DNA from: an uncultured Myxococcales bacterium
GTDB lineage: Bacteria > Myxococcota_A > UBA9042 > DTJE01
DNA length: 64,000 nucleotides
Direction: 5' to 3'
Assembly (NCBI GenBank): GCA_903857665.1
Contig: CAIOFV010000065.1
Span: 25,951-89,950, forward strand
This document shows, in pieces, positions 54,270-63,668 of the stretch. A program made the position numbers and the translations under genes. The notes beneath the pieces were generated by a model. It was not told the origin of the DNA and searched no databases. It worked only from the letters and a program-made list of their open reading frames with translations. The first letter of the stretch is position 1. Every line of letters starts with the position of its first letter.

Positions 54270-55372
54270 CGGCTTCCCCCTCCTGCACCTGCCATCGCGG
54301 CCACTTCGGCGCCCAGGGCGTCCAGCGCGTCCCGTCGCCCCTGCCCCCGGCTGGCGCCTGCCATCGCGGCCAGGCGCTCCGGGCTCGCCAGCACTTCGGC
54401 CAGTGCCCCCGCCACGGCGGCTTCGTCGAACGCCTCTTCGCGGACCATCAGGGCCCCGCCGGCCTGCACCAGAGGCCGGGCGTTGGCCGCCTGGTGATCG
54501 TCGGTGGCCGCCGCGAACGGCACGAACAGGGCGGGCAGGCCGATGGCGGCGATTTCGGACACGGTGCCCGCACCGGAACGCGACACAGCGAAGTCCGCCC
54601 AGGCGTATGCCGCCGGCATGTCGTCCACGTAGTCCCGGACGTCTGCGACCAGGCCCAGTCCCGCGTACAGCGCCCGCACCTCGCCGCCGTTGCCGCGACC
54701 CGCCTGGTGCAGCACCTCGATGCCACCCGGCCGCGCGGACACCGCCTTCAGCACGGCCGGCACCCGCCGGTTCAGGAACCGCGATCCCTGGGACCCGCCG
54801 AACACCAGCACCTTCCGCCCGGCCCCAGCGCTGGCCTTGGCCGGAACGTCCAGGATCGCCGGGCGGACCGGCACGCCCGTCAGCAGCGACTTGGCGGGCG
54901 ACAGCCGCGCGCCCGCCTCCTCGTAGGCGACGAAGATCCTTCGGGCCACCCGCGCCAGCAGGCGATTGGTCAGCCCGGGGACCGAGTTCTCCTCGCAGAT
55001 GGCCGTCGGGATGCCCAGCAGCGCGGCCGCCAGCACCACCGGCCCGGTCGTGTACCCGCCGAACCCGACCACCACCGAAGGATCCAGCCGCCGGACCAGC
55101 GCCACGGCCCTCGCGAGCCCCGACGGCAGCGCCATTGCCCCCAGCAGGCGCGTCCGCCAGCCCATGCCCTTCAGCTTGCCCACACGCAGGATCTCCACCG
55201 GGAAAGGCACGCCCTTCAGCACGTCGGCCTCGGCCGACTCGCCCGACGCCACCAGCACGACGTCGATGCCGCGATCGGCCAGCCATTGCCCCAGCGCCAC
55301 CGCGGGATACAGGTGTCCCCCGGTCTGGGCGCCGGTCAGCAGCGCGCGGCGATTGCGGGCGCGGCCGGTCAT
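54266..55372 (-). CDS. murG: MurG, lipid II-forming GlcNAc transferase
   Basis: This GT28 glycosyltransferase of 368 residues adds GlcNAc to lipid I at the inner face of the membrane. It has TGAQTGGHLYPAVALG (the GGH loop), FGGYTTGPVVLAAALLGIPTAICEENSVPG, VFGGSQGSRFLN and the UDP-GlcNAc site SRSGAGTVSEIAAIGLPALFVP. The usual TGGGTGGH reads TGAQTGGH. ATGA overlaps join it to ftsW and ftsQ; murC, murB and ddl, often found after murG, are absent here. Confidence 0.97.
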   Translation of the reverse strand: MTGRARNRRALLTGAQTGGHLYPAVALGQWLADRGIDVVLVASGESAEADVLKGVPFPVEILRVGKLKGMGWRTRLLGAMALPSGLARAVALVRRLDPSVVVGFGGYTTGPVVLAAALLGIPTAICEENSVPGLTNRLLARVARRIFVAYEEAGARLSPAKSLLTGVPVRPAILDVPAKASAGAGRKVLVFGGSQGSRFLNRRVPAVLKAVSARPGGIEVLHQAGRGNGGEVRALYAGLGLVADVRDYVDDMPAAYAWADFAVSRSGAGTVSEIAAIGLPALFVPFAAATDDHQAANARPLVQAGGALMVREEAFDEAAVAGALAEVLASPERLAAMAGASRGQGRRDALDALGAEVAAMAGAGGGSR

Positions 55373-56592
55373 TCCTCTTCCCCCTGGAGGGTGCGCGGTA
55401 TCGCCCTCGACGCTTCCTGCGACGTGACCTCCAGGTGGATCCGCTGCAGCAGCCCCAGGGTACCCAACGTCATCAGCATCGAGGTGCCGCCGAAGGACAG
55501 GAACGGGCACGCGATGCCCTTGGTCGGGATCATTCCCAGGTCGACCATCATGTGGACCAGCGCCGGCACGATCAGCAGCAGGGTCAGCGCGAAGGCCGCG
55601 AACCGCACGAAGTCGTCCTTGCAGCGGCGCACCAGCGCGAATCCGCGGATCGCGATGACCATGTACAGAGTCGCGACGCAGGCGACGCCCACGAAGCCCA
55701 GTTCCTCGCTGAGCACCGTGAAGATGAAGTCCGTCGAGGCCTGGGTCAGGAACCCCAGCGAGTGCCCCGGGCCCTCGCCCAGGCCATACCCGACCGGGCC
55801 GCCGGCCGTCGCCAGACGCATCGCGAAGTGCGGGTGGTGCCCGACGCCCAGGAAGGTCAGGTTCGGATACAGCCAGCCCACCAGCCTGGCGAACTTGACC
55901 CGGTTGAACACGAAAATCCCGCCCAGGCAGGCCAGGCCGGCGACGCCCAGGTAGGCGATGTAGCGCAGCCGCGTGCCGCCCACCAGCACCATCAGCACGG
56001 CCAGCACGGCGATCAGGATCACCGAGCCCACGTCGGGCTGGATCAGCAGCAGCGCCATGATCACCGCCAGCACGCCGGCGCCGGGCAGGAGGCCGATCTT
56101 CCAGTCCTTCAGGACCGACTTGCGGTTGGCCAGGTAGCGGGCCAGGTACAGCGCCACGCCCACCTTGGCGACCTCGGAGGGCTGCACGGTCATGAAACCC
56201 AGGTTGATCCAGCGCGCCGATCCCAGCTCCTCGCGGCCCATCCCGGGCAGCCACACGGCCAGCAGCAGCGGCACGGCCAGCCACACCATCCACTGGGCGG
56301 TCCAGCGGATCACGTTCGCGGAGGCGTGAAGCGCCAGGAAGAACACCACGGCCCCGCCCGCCATCGCGATCAGGTGGCGGACCAGGGCGCCCGTGTGCAT
56401 CACGTCCTCGGTGCCCCCGGGACCCATGTGCACCGTGGCGGAGAACACCACCATCGTGCCCACGCTCAGCAGCCCCGCCGCCGCCCCGAACATGGCGAGG
56501 TCGAACTCCCCCCCCGCGGGCAGGCCGGTCAGCGGCCGGGCGTGCCGCAACCGGCGGATGGAGGACACGAGGCGCGTTGATCCGATGCGCAT
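55369..56592 (-). CDS. ftsW: FtsW, septal peptidoglycan polymerase
   Basis: This SEDS-family membrane protein of 407 residues has about ten spans. Signatures are ARWINLGFMTVQPSEVAKV, the catalytic-Asp region IQPDVGSVILI, GLGEGPGHSLGFLTQASTDFIFTVLSEELGF and PFLSFGGTSML. It polymerises lipid II together with the penicillin-binding protein encoded upstream. GAGGTAGCCCG precedes the ATG. It follows mraY by 4 bases, where murD is commonly found. Confidence 0.97.
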   Translation of the reverse strand: MRIGSTRLVSSIRRLRHARPLTGLPAGGEFDLAMFGAAAGLLSVGTMVVFSATVHMGPGGTEDVMHTGALVRHLIAMAGGAVVFFLALHASANVIRWTAQWMVWLAVPLLLAVWLPGMGREELGSARWINLGFMTVQPSEVAKVGVALYLARYLANRKSVLKDWKIGLLPGAGVLAVIMALLLIQPDVGSVILIAVLAVLMVLVGGTRLRYIAYLGVAGLACLGGIFVFNRVKFARLVGWLYPNLTFLGVGHHPHFAMRLATAGGPVGYGLGEGPGHSLGFLTQASTDFIFTVLSEELGFVGVACVATLYMVIAIRGFALVRRCKDDFVRFAAFALTLLLIVPALVHMMVDLGMIPTKGIACPFLSFGGTSMLMTLGTLGLLQRIHLEVTSQEASRAIPRTLQGEEE

Positions 56593-56596
56593 CGGG

Positions 56597-57706
56597 CTAC
56601 CTCACCTTGATCGAGGCCAGGGCGACCATGGCCAGCAACAGCGACGCGATCCAGAAACGGACCACGATCTTGGGTTCCTTCCACCCCATCTTCTCGAAGG
56701 AATGGTGGACGGGAGCCATCGGCAGGATGCGCTTGCCCGTCAGTTTGAACGACGTCGTCTGGGCGATGACGCTGAGGGCTTCGAACACGAACACGCCGAA
56801 GATGATGACGGACAGCAGTTCGTTCTTGGTCAGCACGGCCATCGAACCCAGCAGCGCGCCCAGGCCCAGGCTGCCCGTGTCGCCCATGAAGATCTCGGCG
56901 GGATACGAGTTGTAGAACAGGAAGCCGATGGTCGCGCCCATGATGGCCGACGCGATGATCGACAGCTCCTGGCCCCCCACCACGCTGGGGATCAGCAGGT
57001 ACCGGGACAGGTCCAGGGAACCCAGCTTGGCGCCGGACACGTAGGCAAGGATCAGCAGCACGGCTGAGGCGATGGCGATGGGCCCCGCGGCCAGGCCGTC
57101 CAGGCCGTCGGTCAGGTTCGTCGCGTTGGAGGTGCCCACGACGACCATCGCGCCGAGGCCCAGGTACAGCACGAACGGCATGTCGATCCAGTAGCGCTCG
57201 GCCGACATGAACGGGATGAACAGGCGCAGGTCGTAGTGCACCGAGGCCCCGAACCAGCGGATGAACACGCCCAGCAACCCGACCGTGATCCCGAACTCGA
57301 TGGCCAGGCGCACCTTGCCGGGGAGGCCGCGCGAGTGCTTTTCACGCAGTTTCCGGATGTCATCGACGAATCCCACGGCGGCGAAGGACGCGCCCAGGCT
57401 CAGCGTGATCAGGACCAGCCGGTTTGTCAGCTGGCACCACAGCAGCGACGACACCAGGATCGAAAGGAGGATCAGCACGCCGCCCATCGTGGGCGTGCCG
57501 GCCTTGGAATGATGCGACTTCGGGCCGTCGTCGCGGATGACCTGCCCGACGTCCTTCTGGCGCAGGGTCTGGATCAGCCAGGGGAACAGGACCAGGCAGA
57601 TGACCAGGGACGTGATGAAGGCCGCCATCACCCGGAAGGAAACGTACCGGGCCACGTTCAGGAAACTGAACTGGTCCCGGAGCAGTTCGGCCAGATGGAA
57701 CAGCAT
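56597..57706 (-). CDS. mraY: MraY, phospho-MurNAc-pentapeptide transferase
   Basis: This membrane enzyme of 369 residues makes lipid I from UDP-MurNAc-pentapeptide and undecaprenyl phosphate. It contains KAGTPTMGGVLI, the metal motif VGFVDDIRKL, NATNLTDGLDGLAAGP and FMGDTGSLGLGALLG, and APVHHSFEKMGWKEPKIVVRFW near the end. AAGGGGGACGG precedes the ATG. It starts 15 bases after the stop of murF. Confidence 0.98.
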   Translation of the reverse strand: MLFHLAELLRDQFSFLNVARYVSFRVMAAFITSLVICLVLFPWLIQTLRQKDVGQVIRDDGPKSHHSKAGTPTMGGVLILLSILVSSLLWCQLTNRLVLITLSLGASFAAVGFVDDIRKLREKHSRGLPGKVRLAIEFGITVGLLGVFIRWFGASVHYDLRLFIPFMSAERYWIDMPFVLYLGLGAMVVVGTSNATNLTDGLDGLAAGPIAIASAVLLILAYVSGAKLGSLDLSRYLLIPSVVGGQELSIIASAIMGATIGFLFYNSYPAEIFMGDTGSLGLGALLGSMAVLTKNELLSVIIFGVFVFEALSVIAQTTSFKLTGKRILPMAPVHHSFEKMGWKEPKIVVRFWIASLLLAMVALASIKVR

Positions 57707-57721
57707 CCGTCCCCCTTGAAT

Positions 57722-59167
57722 CTAGTTCCCGCTTTCCGACACGCCCTGCTTGAAGCGGGCGGCCAACCCCTCGACCACGTGCTCCAGGCCCACGCCGCGG
57801 CTACCCTTGACCAGCACGGTGTCACGCGCCTGCACGACCGCCTGCGCCACGGTGCCGGCGGCGATGGCGTCCGGGGCCTCGAACGCCTGCCCGGACGGAA
57901 CCCCCGCTTCCACCGCGGCGCGACGAACCAGCGCGGCCTGCCTGCCCACGGCGATCAGCAACCCCACGCCCGCTCGGGCCGCCGCGCGCCCGGCTTCCAG
58001 GTGCGCCTCCTCGGTGGCATCGCCCAGTTCCAGCATGTCCCCGAGGATCGCGACGCGACGGCCCGCGGTCATCGCGGACAGCACTTCCAGCGCGGCCTGC
58101 AGCGACTTCGGCGACGCGTTGTAGCAGTCGTCCAGCACCCGGATGGTCCCCGCGGAGACGACCTCCATGCGGTGCCGCCCCGGCGTCACGGACGACATCG
58201 CCAGGCAGGCCTCCGAGGGATCCACGCCGATCGTCAGCCCGGCGGCCACGGCCGCCGCGGCGTTCAGCGCGTGGTGGGCGCCCACCAGGGCCAGCCGCGT
58301 CGTGTGGCGCGCTCCGGCGATCTCGAAGGCGACCGTCGGCCGACCGTCCGAGTCCAGGTCCACGCCCACCACCCGCACGTCGGCGTCGGCGGCCGTGCCG
58401 AACGTCAGCACGTGCGCCGCGGTCGCCGAGCGCATCGCCAGCACTCGCGGGTCGTCGGCGTTCAGGATGGCCGTGCCGTGGGGCGGCAGCGCCTGCACCA
58501 GTTCGGCCTTTGCCGCGGCCACCGCATCCAGCGTCCCCAGGCCCTCCAGGTGCACCGGCGCCACCGTCGTCACGATGCCCACCCGCGGACGCGCGATGCG
58601 GCACAGGTCCGCGATCTCGCCGGCGTGGTTCATGCCCATTTCGACCACCAGCACGTCGTGGCTGGGGACCAGGCGCAGGCACGTCAGCGACAGGCCCAGC
58701 CGGTTGTTGCGGTTCCCGGCCGTCGCCAGCGTCGACAGGCCCGACGAGGCCACGGCCCGCACCAGGTCCTTCGTCGTGGTCTTGCCCACCGAACCGGTGA
58801 CCGCGATCACGATGGGCGACAGCACCTCGACCCAGGCGGCCGCCGTGCGTGCAAGGGCCGCCTCCGTGTCCTCCACCGCTACGATGAACACGCGCCCGGG
58901 GTTGGCGGCCTCCGCCCGCAGCGCGTCGGCCCGCCGATCCGCGCGGACCACCAGGCCGGCGACGCCCCGCTCGATCGCGTGCGCCAGGTAGTCGTGCCCG
59001 TCGAACCGCGGCCCGGCGATGGCGAAGAACACCTCGGCCGCCCCCGCCGTTCGCGAATCGATCGAGGCGCCTCCCTCCGCGCACAGGCCGGAACCGATCA
59101 GCAGATCGCCCCCGGTGGACTCGGCGATGAACTCGCCAGACAGGCGCATGGTAGACGTCCGCGTCAT
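57722..59167 (-). CDS. murF: MurF, UDP-MurNAc-tripeptide D-Ala-D-Ala ligase
   Basis: This Mur ligase of 481 residues has the ATP loop VTGSVGKTTTKDLV, the metal motif VVEMGMNHAGEIADL and the C-terminal motif LDDCYNASPKSLQAAL. It adds D-Ala-D-Ala to the UDP-MurNAc tripeptide in the cytoplasm. The ATG overlaps the murE stop (ATGA). A second ATG six codons on is possible. Confidence 0.97.
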   Translation of the reverse strand: MTRTSTMRLSGEFIAESTGGDLLIGSGLCAEGGASIDSRTAGAAEVFFAIAGPRFDGHDYLAHAIERGVAGLVVRADRRADALRAEAANPGRVFIVAVEDTEAALARTAAAWVEVLSPIVIAVTGSVGKTTTKDLVRAVASSGLSTLATAGNRNNRLGLSLTCLRLVPSHDVLVVEMGMNHAGEIADLCRIARPRVGIVTTVAPVHLEGLGTLDAVAAAKAELVQALPPHGTAILNADDPRVLAMRSATAAHVLTFGTAADADVRVVGVDLDSDGRPTVAFEIAGARHTTRLALVGAHHALNAAAAVAAGLTIGVDPSEACLAMSSVTPGRHRMEVVSAGTIRVLDDCYNASPKSLQAALEVLSAMTAGRRVAILGDMLELGDATEEAHLEAGRAAARAGVGLLIAVGRQAALVRRAAVEAGVPSGQAFEAPDAIAAGTVAQAVVQARDTVLVKGSRGVGLEHVVEGLAARFKQGVSESGN

Positions 59168-60663
59168 GCGTCCAGGGTCTCCTTCGCTGTTTCCACGTCG
59201 CTGAAATGGATCCGCCGGTTCCCGAGGATCTGGTAGTCCTCGTGCCCCTTCCCGGCGATCACCACCACCTCGCCGTCCGCAGCGCCGCGGATCGATCGCT
59301 CGATCGCGGCCCTTCGGTCCGGCTCCACCTCGAACGGCGCGATCGCCAACCCCTCGTCGCGGGCCGCCTCGATGCCGCCCACGATCGCCGCGATGATCGC
59401 GTCCGGGTCCTCGCTGCGCGGGTTGTCCGAGGTCACCACGACCCGGTCGGCCAGCAGCGCGCCAGCACGGCCCATCAGCGGGCGCTTGCCCCGGTCCCGG
59501 TCTCCGCCCGCGCCCATCACGACGGTCAGGCGGGACGATCCGACCATCGGCCGCAGCACGCTCAGCACGTTCTCGAGGGCCATCGGCGTATGGGCGTAAT
59601 CGACGTACACGCGGACGTTGCGGCGTCCCCGCACGCGCTCCAGCCGACCCGGGATACGCGACACGGCGCAGACGCCCGCCACGAAACGCGCCAGGTCCAG
59701 GCCCAGCACGCCGGCCGCGCCGATGGCGGCCAGCAGGTTCGCGAGGTTGTGCGGCCCGATCAGGGGGCTGTCCAGGTCGATCGGGCCCCACGGGGTTCGG
59801 ATGCGACCGCGAAGGCCCTCGAGGTCGAACGTCACGGACTCGGGGCACAGGTCGCCGCCGCCCGCGATCCTCGAGAAGGTGGTGACCGGCAGCGGGCACA
59901 CGCCCTTCAGGTGCAGGCCGAAGGCGTCGTCCCCGTTGACCACGGCACCCTTCGCCCTGGGGCTGGCGGGCAGCAGTTCCGTGAACAGGCGCTCCTTGGC
60001 GGCGCGGTAGTTTTCGAGGGTCCCGTGATAGTCCAGGTGGTCGCGGGTCATCACCGTCAGGAGGGCGACCGCGAACGGGAGCGCCTCCACCCGGTGCTGG
60101 TCCAGCGCGTGGGACGACACCTCCATCGCCACCGCGTTGACGCCGCGGTCCCGCATCCGGCCGAACAGCGCCTGCAGCTCCAGCGGGTCCGGCGTGGTCA
60201 TGCCCGACGGCTCGCTGACGCCCGCGTACCGGTACTCGATGGTGCCGACCAGGCCCGGGATCAGCCCGCACGCCGCGAAGCCGGCTTCCAGCAGCATCGC
60301 CGTGGAGGTCTTTCCGTCGGTGCCCGTGATGCCAGCCAGCAGGAAGCCGCCGGACGGGTCCCCTTCGACGCGGGCCGCCAGGATCGCCAGCGCGCGTCGC
60401 GAATCGGTCACCGCGACGCAGGGCGCGCCGGCCGGGGCACGGTCCTGCTGGACCACCACCACGGGCGAACCCGCGTCCAGCGCGGCCTGGATGTAGTCGT
60501 GCCCGTCCGCCTTCTCGCCGCGGACCGCGACGAACGCCACGCCCGGCCCCGCCTTCCGCGAATCGACGGTCACCCGGGACCACTCGACGAGGTCGGCCCC
60601 AGGCGTGAACGCACAGGCGCCCACCTCGGCCCGCAGCGCGCTGTCGAAATGGAGCATCCTCAT
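59164..60663 (-). CDS. murE: MurE, meso-diaminopimelate-adding ligase
   Basis: This Mur ligase of 499 residues has the ATP loop GITGTDGKTSTAMLL and the central MEVSSHALDQHRV. Its amino-acid selector is DNPR (residues 413-416), the form used by enzymes that add meso-diaminopimelate rather than lysine. The cell wall should therefore be of the Gram-negative DAP type. The ATG overlaps the ftsI stop (ATGA); a second ATG two codons on is also possible. Confidence 0.97.
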   Translation of the reverse strand: MRMLHFDSALRAEVGACAFTPGADLVEWSRVTVDSRKAGPGVAFVAVRGEKADGHDYIQAALDAGSPVVVVQQDRAPAGAPCVAVTDSRRALAILAARVEGDPSGGFLLAGITGTDGKTSTAMLLEAGFAACGLIPGLVGTIEYRYAGVSEPSGMTTPDPLELQALFGRMRDRGVNAVAMEVSSHALDQHRVEALPFAVALLTVMTRDHLDYHGTLENYRAAKERLFTELLPASPRAKGAVVNGDDAFGLHLKGVCPLPVTTFSRIAGGGDLCPESVTFDLEGLRGRIRTPWGPIDLDSPLIGPHNLANLLAAIGAAGVLGLDLARFVAGVCAVSRIPGRLERVRGRRNVRVYVDYAHTPMALENVLSVLRPMVGSSRLTVVMGAGGDRDRGKRPLMGRAGALLADRVVVTSDNPRSEDPDAIIAAIVGGIEAARDEGLAIAPFEVEPDRRAAIERSIRGAADGEVVVIAGKGHEDYQILGNRRIHFSDVETAKETLDA

Positions 60664-62519
60664 CGCACCGCCATCTGCGTATCCGTCGTCGGAGCCGCCG
60701 GCATCACGCCCAGGATCGGCAGGCTCCGCTCCACGACGTTCTTGAACACCGGCGCCGCCACCGCGCCGGCCAGCTTGTGGATGCGGGGGTTCACGATCGT
60801 CAGAGCCACCACGATCCGCGGGTTCTCGGCCGGGGCAAAGCCGACGAAGCTGCACAGGTACTTGTCCTCGGAGTAGCCCTGCCCGGGGATCAGGAGGCGG
60901 GCGGTTCCCGTCTTGCCGCCCGCCGAGTACCCCACCGGACGGCCCCGCTTGCCCGTGCCATGGTCGTCCATCACGACCAGCCGCATGATGTCGCGGACCT
61001 GCCGCGCGGAGTCCGCCTTCATCACCCGCACCGATTCGCCGGCGTCGAAGGTGCGGACCACCGCGCCCTCGACGCTGCGCAGTTCGTGCGCGATCCGCGG
61101 CGGGACGCGCTGGCCGTCGTTGGTGATCGTCGCGACGAGGTTGGCGATTTCCATCAGCGTCGCGGTGTACCCGTACCCGAACCCGGCGGTGCGGTAGCCC
61201 GTCTTGCGCCAGTCCTCGGATCCCTGGAAGGCGCTGGGCACCTCGCCGGGCAGGTCGATCCCGGTGGTGCGGCCGATCCGGAACCGGCGCAGCCCGTCCA
61301 GCATCCGCTCGGGGCCCATCATCATGGCCAGGTCCAGGTGCGCGCAGTTGGAACTGAACTTGAACGCGTCCTTCAGCGGCACCCGTCCGATCGCGTGGAC
61401 GTCCTTCACCATCTTGCCGCCCAGCGGGCAACTGCCGCCGTGCCCGTCCAGGATCGTGTCCGGCGTGGCGACCCCGTCGTCGATGGCGGTGGAAATCGTG
61501 ACGATCTTCCCGACGCTGCCGGGCTCGAACGGATAGCCCACCACCTTGTTGGCACACGGGTTCAGCAGCAGTTCCGGCAGGCCCAGCTCGGCGGCGTGCT
61601 TCGGGTCCGGCTTGCACGCGGTTTCGAACTGGTTCGGGTCCATCCCGGGCAGGCTGGACATCGCCAGCACCTCGAACGTCTTCGCGTCCAGGATCACGCC
61701 CATCGCGGCCGGCGCGTCCTCGGCCTCCATCTGGGCCATGAGCTCCCCGTCCAGCACCGCCTGCATCTGCGCGTCCACGTTCAGGATCAGGTCGTTGCCG
61801 TCCAGCTCCCACGGCACACCCAGTGCGTCCTGGTAGAAGCCCTCGCGCCCCTTGCTGCGCAGCAGGGCGACATCGCGGACCTCGCCGCGCAGGTCCTTGT
61901 CGTACTTCCCTTCGACCCCCATCCGACCCAGGTAGTGCTCGCCGCGAGCCTCCTCGGCCGGGTCCGCCTGGCTGACGAACCCGATGACGGGACCCAGGGA
62001 GTCGCCGTTCGGATAGAAGCGTCGGGGCTTCTGGTCGATGCGCACGCCATCGACCTGCATCACCTTGATCGCCTGGACCTCTTCGGGGGTCGCGTGGGAC
62101 TTGATGCGCGCGAACTCGACCGCGGAGACCACCGAGGAAAGGACCTCGCCCGGGTCCAGATGCAGGGCCGACGCAAGCGTGTACGACAGTTCGATGCGAT
62201 CCACGTCCCACGACGCGCCGAAGTAGACGACCTCGGGATCCGGGACCGTCATCGCCAGCACGCGGCGGCCCGTACGGTCGCGGATCTCGCCGCGTCGTCC
62301 CTGGACCTCCTCGGAACCGGTCATCGCGGACAGGTCGCGGGCCTCCCGGACGCCCTCCTCGTCGAACTGGTACCAGCCGGCCTGGCCCGTCACCCAGACG
62401 AAGCCCGCCAGGACCATGCCCGTGACGAAGGCCATGCGCAGCACCACGCCGCCGTCCCGGGCGTCATCCGTCCCGGTCACGGCGCGTCGTACACGCACCC
62501 ACGCCGACCTGCGGTCCAT
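60660..62519 (-). CDS. ftsI: FtsI/PBP3 division transpeptidase
   Basis: This class B penicillin-binding protein of 619 residues has a cytoplasmic tail, one membrane span (RMAFVTGMVLAGFVWVTG), a dimerisation domain (RGEIRDRTGRRVLAM) and a transpeptidase domain. The active-site motifs are SVGK (Ser335), SSN and KTGTA. No PASTA domains follow. GGAGGC precedes the ATG. It cross-links septal peptidoglycan with FtsW. The gap to the TPR lipoprotein gene upstream is 82 bases. Confidence 0.96.
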   Translation of the reverse strand: MDRRSAWVRVRRAVTGTDDARDGGVVLRMAFVTGMVLAGFVWVTGQAGWYQFDEEGVREARDLSAMTGSEEVQGRRGEIRDRTGRRVLAMTVPDPEVVYFGASWDVDRIELSYTLASALHLDPGEVLSSVVSAVEFARIKSHATPEEVQAIKVMQVDGVRIDQKPRRFYPNGDSLGPVIGFVSQADPAEEARGEHYLGRMGVEGKYDKDLRGEVRDVALLRSKGREGFYQDALGVPWELDGNDLILNVDAQMQAVLDGELMAQMEAEDAPAAMGVILDAKTFEVLAMSSLPGMDPNQFETACKPDPKHAAELGLPELLLNPCANKVVGYPFEPGSVGKIVTISTAIDDGVATPDTILDGHGGSCPLGGKMVKDVHAIGRVPLKDAFKFSSNCAHLDLAMMMGPERMLDGLRRFRIGRTTGIDLPGEVPSAFQGSEDWRKTGYRTAGFGYGYTATLMEIANLVATITNDGQRVPPRIAHELRSVEGAVVRTFDAGESVRVMKADSARQVRDIMRLVVMDDHGTGKRGRPVGYSAGGKTGTARLLIPGQGYSEDKYLCSFVGFAPAENPRIVVALTIVNPRIHKLAGAVAAPVFKNVVERSLPILGVMPAAPTTDTQMAVR

Positions 62520-62601
62520 GGAAAAGCCTCCCGACGAGAGACCACAGGTCCCCCGCGTTCCCGTGAACCCCGGCGCGATCGCCACCGGCTCCTTCGGCCG
62601 A

Positions 62602-63351
62602 TCAGCGCCGCGCGGCGCAACGCTGTCCAATCGCCGTCTCGGGTGCCGCCTCGGCGCATTTCCGGAAGGCCTCGTCGGCCCCCTTGGAATCGCCCGCTTC
62701 CTGCAGCATCACGCCCAGGTGGTACCAGGGCTCGGCGAAGGTCGGACAGGTCCGCGTCGCCTTTTCGAAGGCGTCGCGCGCACCCCTGAGGTTCCCGGTA
62801 TCCCGATACAGAAGTCCTAGATTGTTCAAGCCGACGCAGAACCTGGGATTGAGGAACACGGACATCTCGAGATGGCGGCGAGCCGACTCGAAATCCTTCA
62901 GTTCGTAGTAGGCCCAGCCGACGTTTCCCTGGGCGAAGGCCGGGGTCGGGTACAGCGGGTCCTCCAGCAGGGGCTTGAGGACCTCGATCGCAGCCTCGAA
63001 CTGTCCCAGGGCCAGCAGCGCAGTCCCGAGGTTGTTCCGGCATTCCTGGAAGTCCGCCTTCACGGCCAGCGCTGCCTTGAAGTCCGCCACCGCGCCGGCC
63101 ATGTCGTTCAGGCCCATGCGAACGAATCCCCGCAGGTGCAGGGCCTCCTGGTTCCGGGGATCCAGCCGCAGCGCCTCGTGCAGTTCCCGCTGGGTCATCG
63201 CGAGGTTGCGGTCGTTGTAGTAGTTCCTGGCCAGGCGGTAGTGGAAGTCCGATTTCGCCGTATCGTCGGACGACTGCGACGCGCCGCACGCGGCCGCGGC
63301 CAGCAGCGCGGCGAACCCGCAGATGACGAGCGTGGCCTTCGTCCTGGTCAA
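62602..63351 (-). CDS. TPR lipoprotein within the division cluster
   Basis: The product of 249 residues begins with a lipoprotein-like signal (ALLAAAAC, Cys22) and then has about five to six TPR units (YRLARNYYNDRNLAMTQREL, LHLRGFVRMGLNDMAGAVAD, NLGTALLALGQFEAAIEVL, NVGWAYYELKDFESARRHL, NLGLLYRDTGNLRGARDAF). The start is TTG with GAGGAGG seven bases before it, and it overlaps the ftsL stop (TTGA). It resembles PilW/PilF/TglA-type pilotins of type IV pili, but its place between ftsL and ftsI suggests a division or envelope role. The partner is unknown. Confidence 0.85.
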   Translation of the reverse strand: MTRTKATLVICGFAALLAAAACGASQSSDDTAKSDFHYRLARNYYNDRNLAMTQRELHEALRLDPRNQEALHLRGFVRMGLNDMAGAVADFKAALAVKADFQECRNNLGTALLALGQFEAAIEVLKPLLEDPLYPTPAFAQGNVGWAYYELKDFESARRHLEMSVFLNPRFCVGLNNLGLLYRDTGNLRGARDAFEKATRTCPTFAEPWYHLGVMLQEAGDSKGADEAFRKCAEAAPETAIGQRCAARR

Positions 63352-63668
63352 GGCGCCGCCTCCTCGATCTCGTCCGCCTGGATCACCTGGTCGGGCCGGG
63401 GGGGACGCAGTCCCATCACCTGGGCCTTCACCGTCGCACGCGGCACGGCGGTCATGCGGGCCTGCTCGCGACGCAGTTCGGTCCGCTCGTTTTCCAGCGT
63501 CCGGGAGCGATCGACTTCGACCCAGATCGCCCGCCGAAGCGCAAGGTTCTTCTGTGCGTTCCAGACGTGGAACAGGCCGGCCGCGGTCACCAGGGACATC
63601 ACCGCGGTGATCCCGAGGAGCGCCCATCCCGTTCCGGCCCGAGCCTTCCGCGTGCGGGGCTTCGCCAT
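63348..63668 (-). CDS. ftsL: FtsL-like division protein
   Basis: This small protein of 106 residues has a basic N-terminus (AKPRTRKARAG), one membrane span (ALLGITAVMSLVTAAGLF) and a coiled-coil-like periplasmic part (VEVDRSRTLENERTELRREQARM). This is the FtsL/DivIC layout, and the position right after rsmH is the usual one. Sequence identity in this family is low, so position carries weight. AGGAGG lies seven bases before the ATG at 63668; the GTG one codon earlier is an alternative. The ATG shares its first base with the rsmH stop (TGATG). Confidence 0.87.
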   Translation of the reverse strand: MAKPRTRKARAGTGWALLGITAVMSLVTAAGLFHVWNAQKNLALRRAIWVEVDRSRTLENERTELRREQARMTAVPRATVKAQVMGLRPPRPDQVIQADEIEEAAP

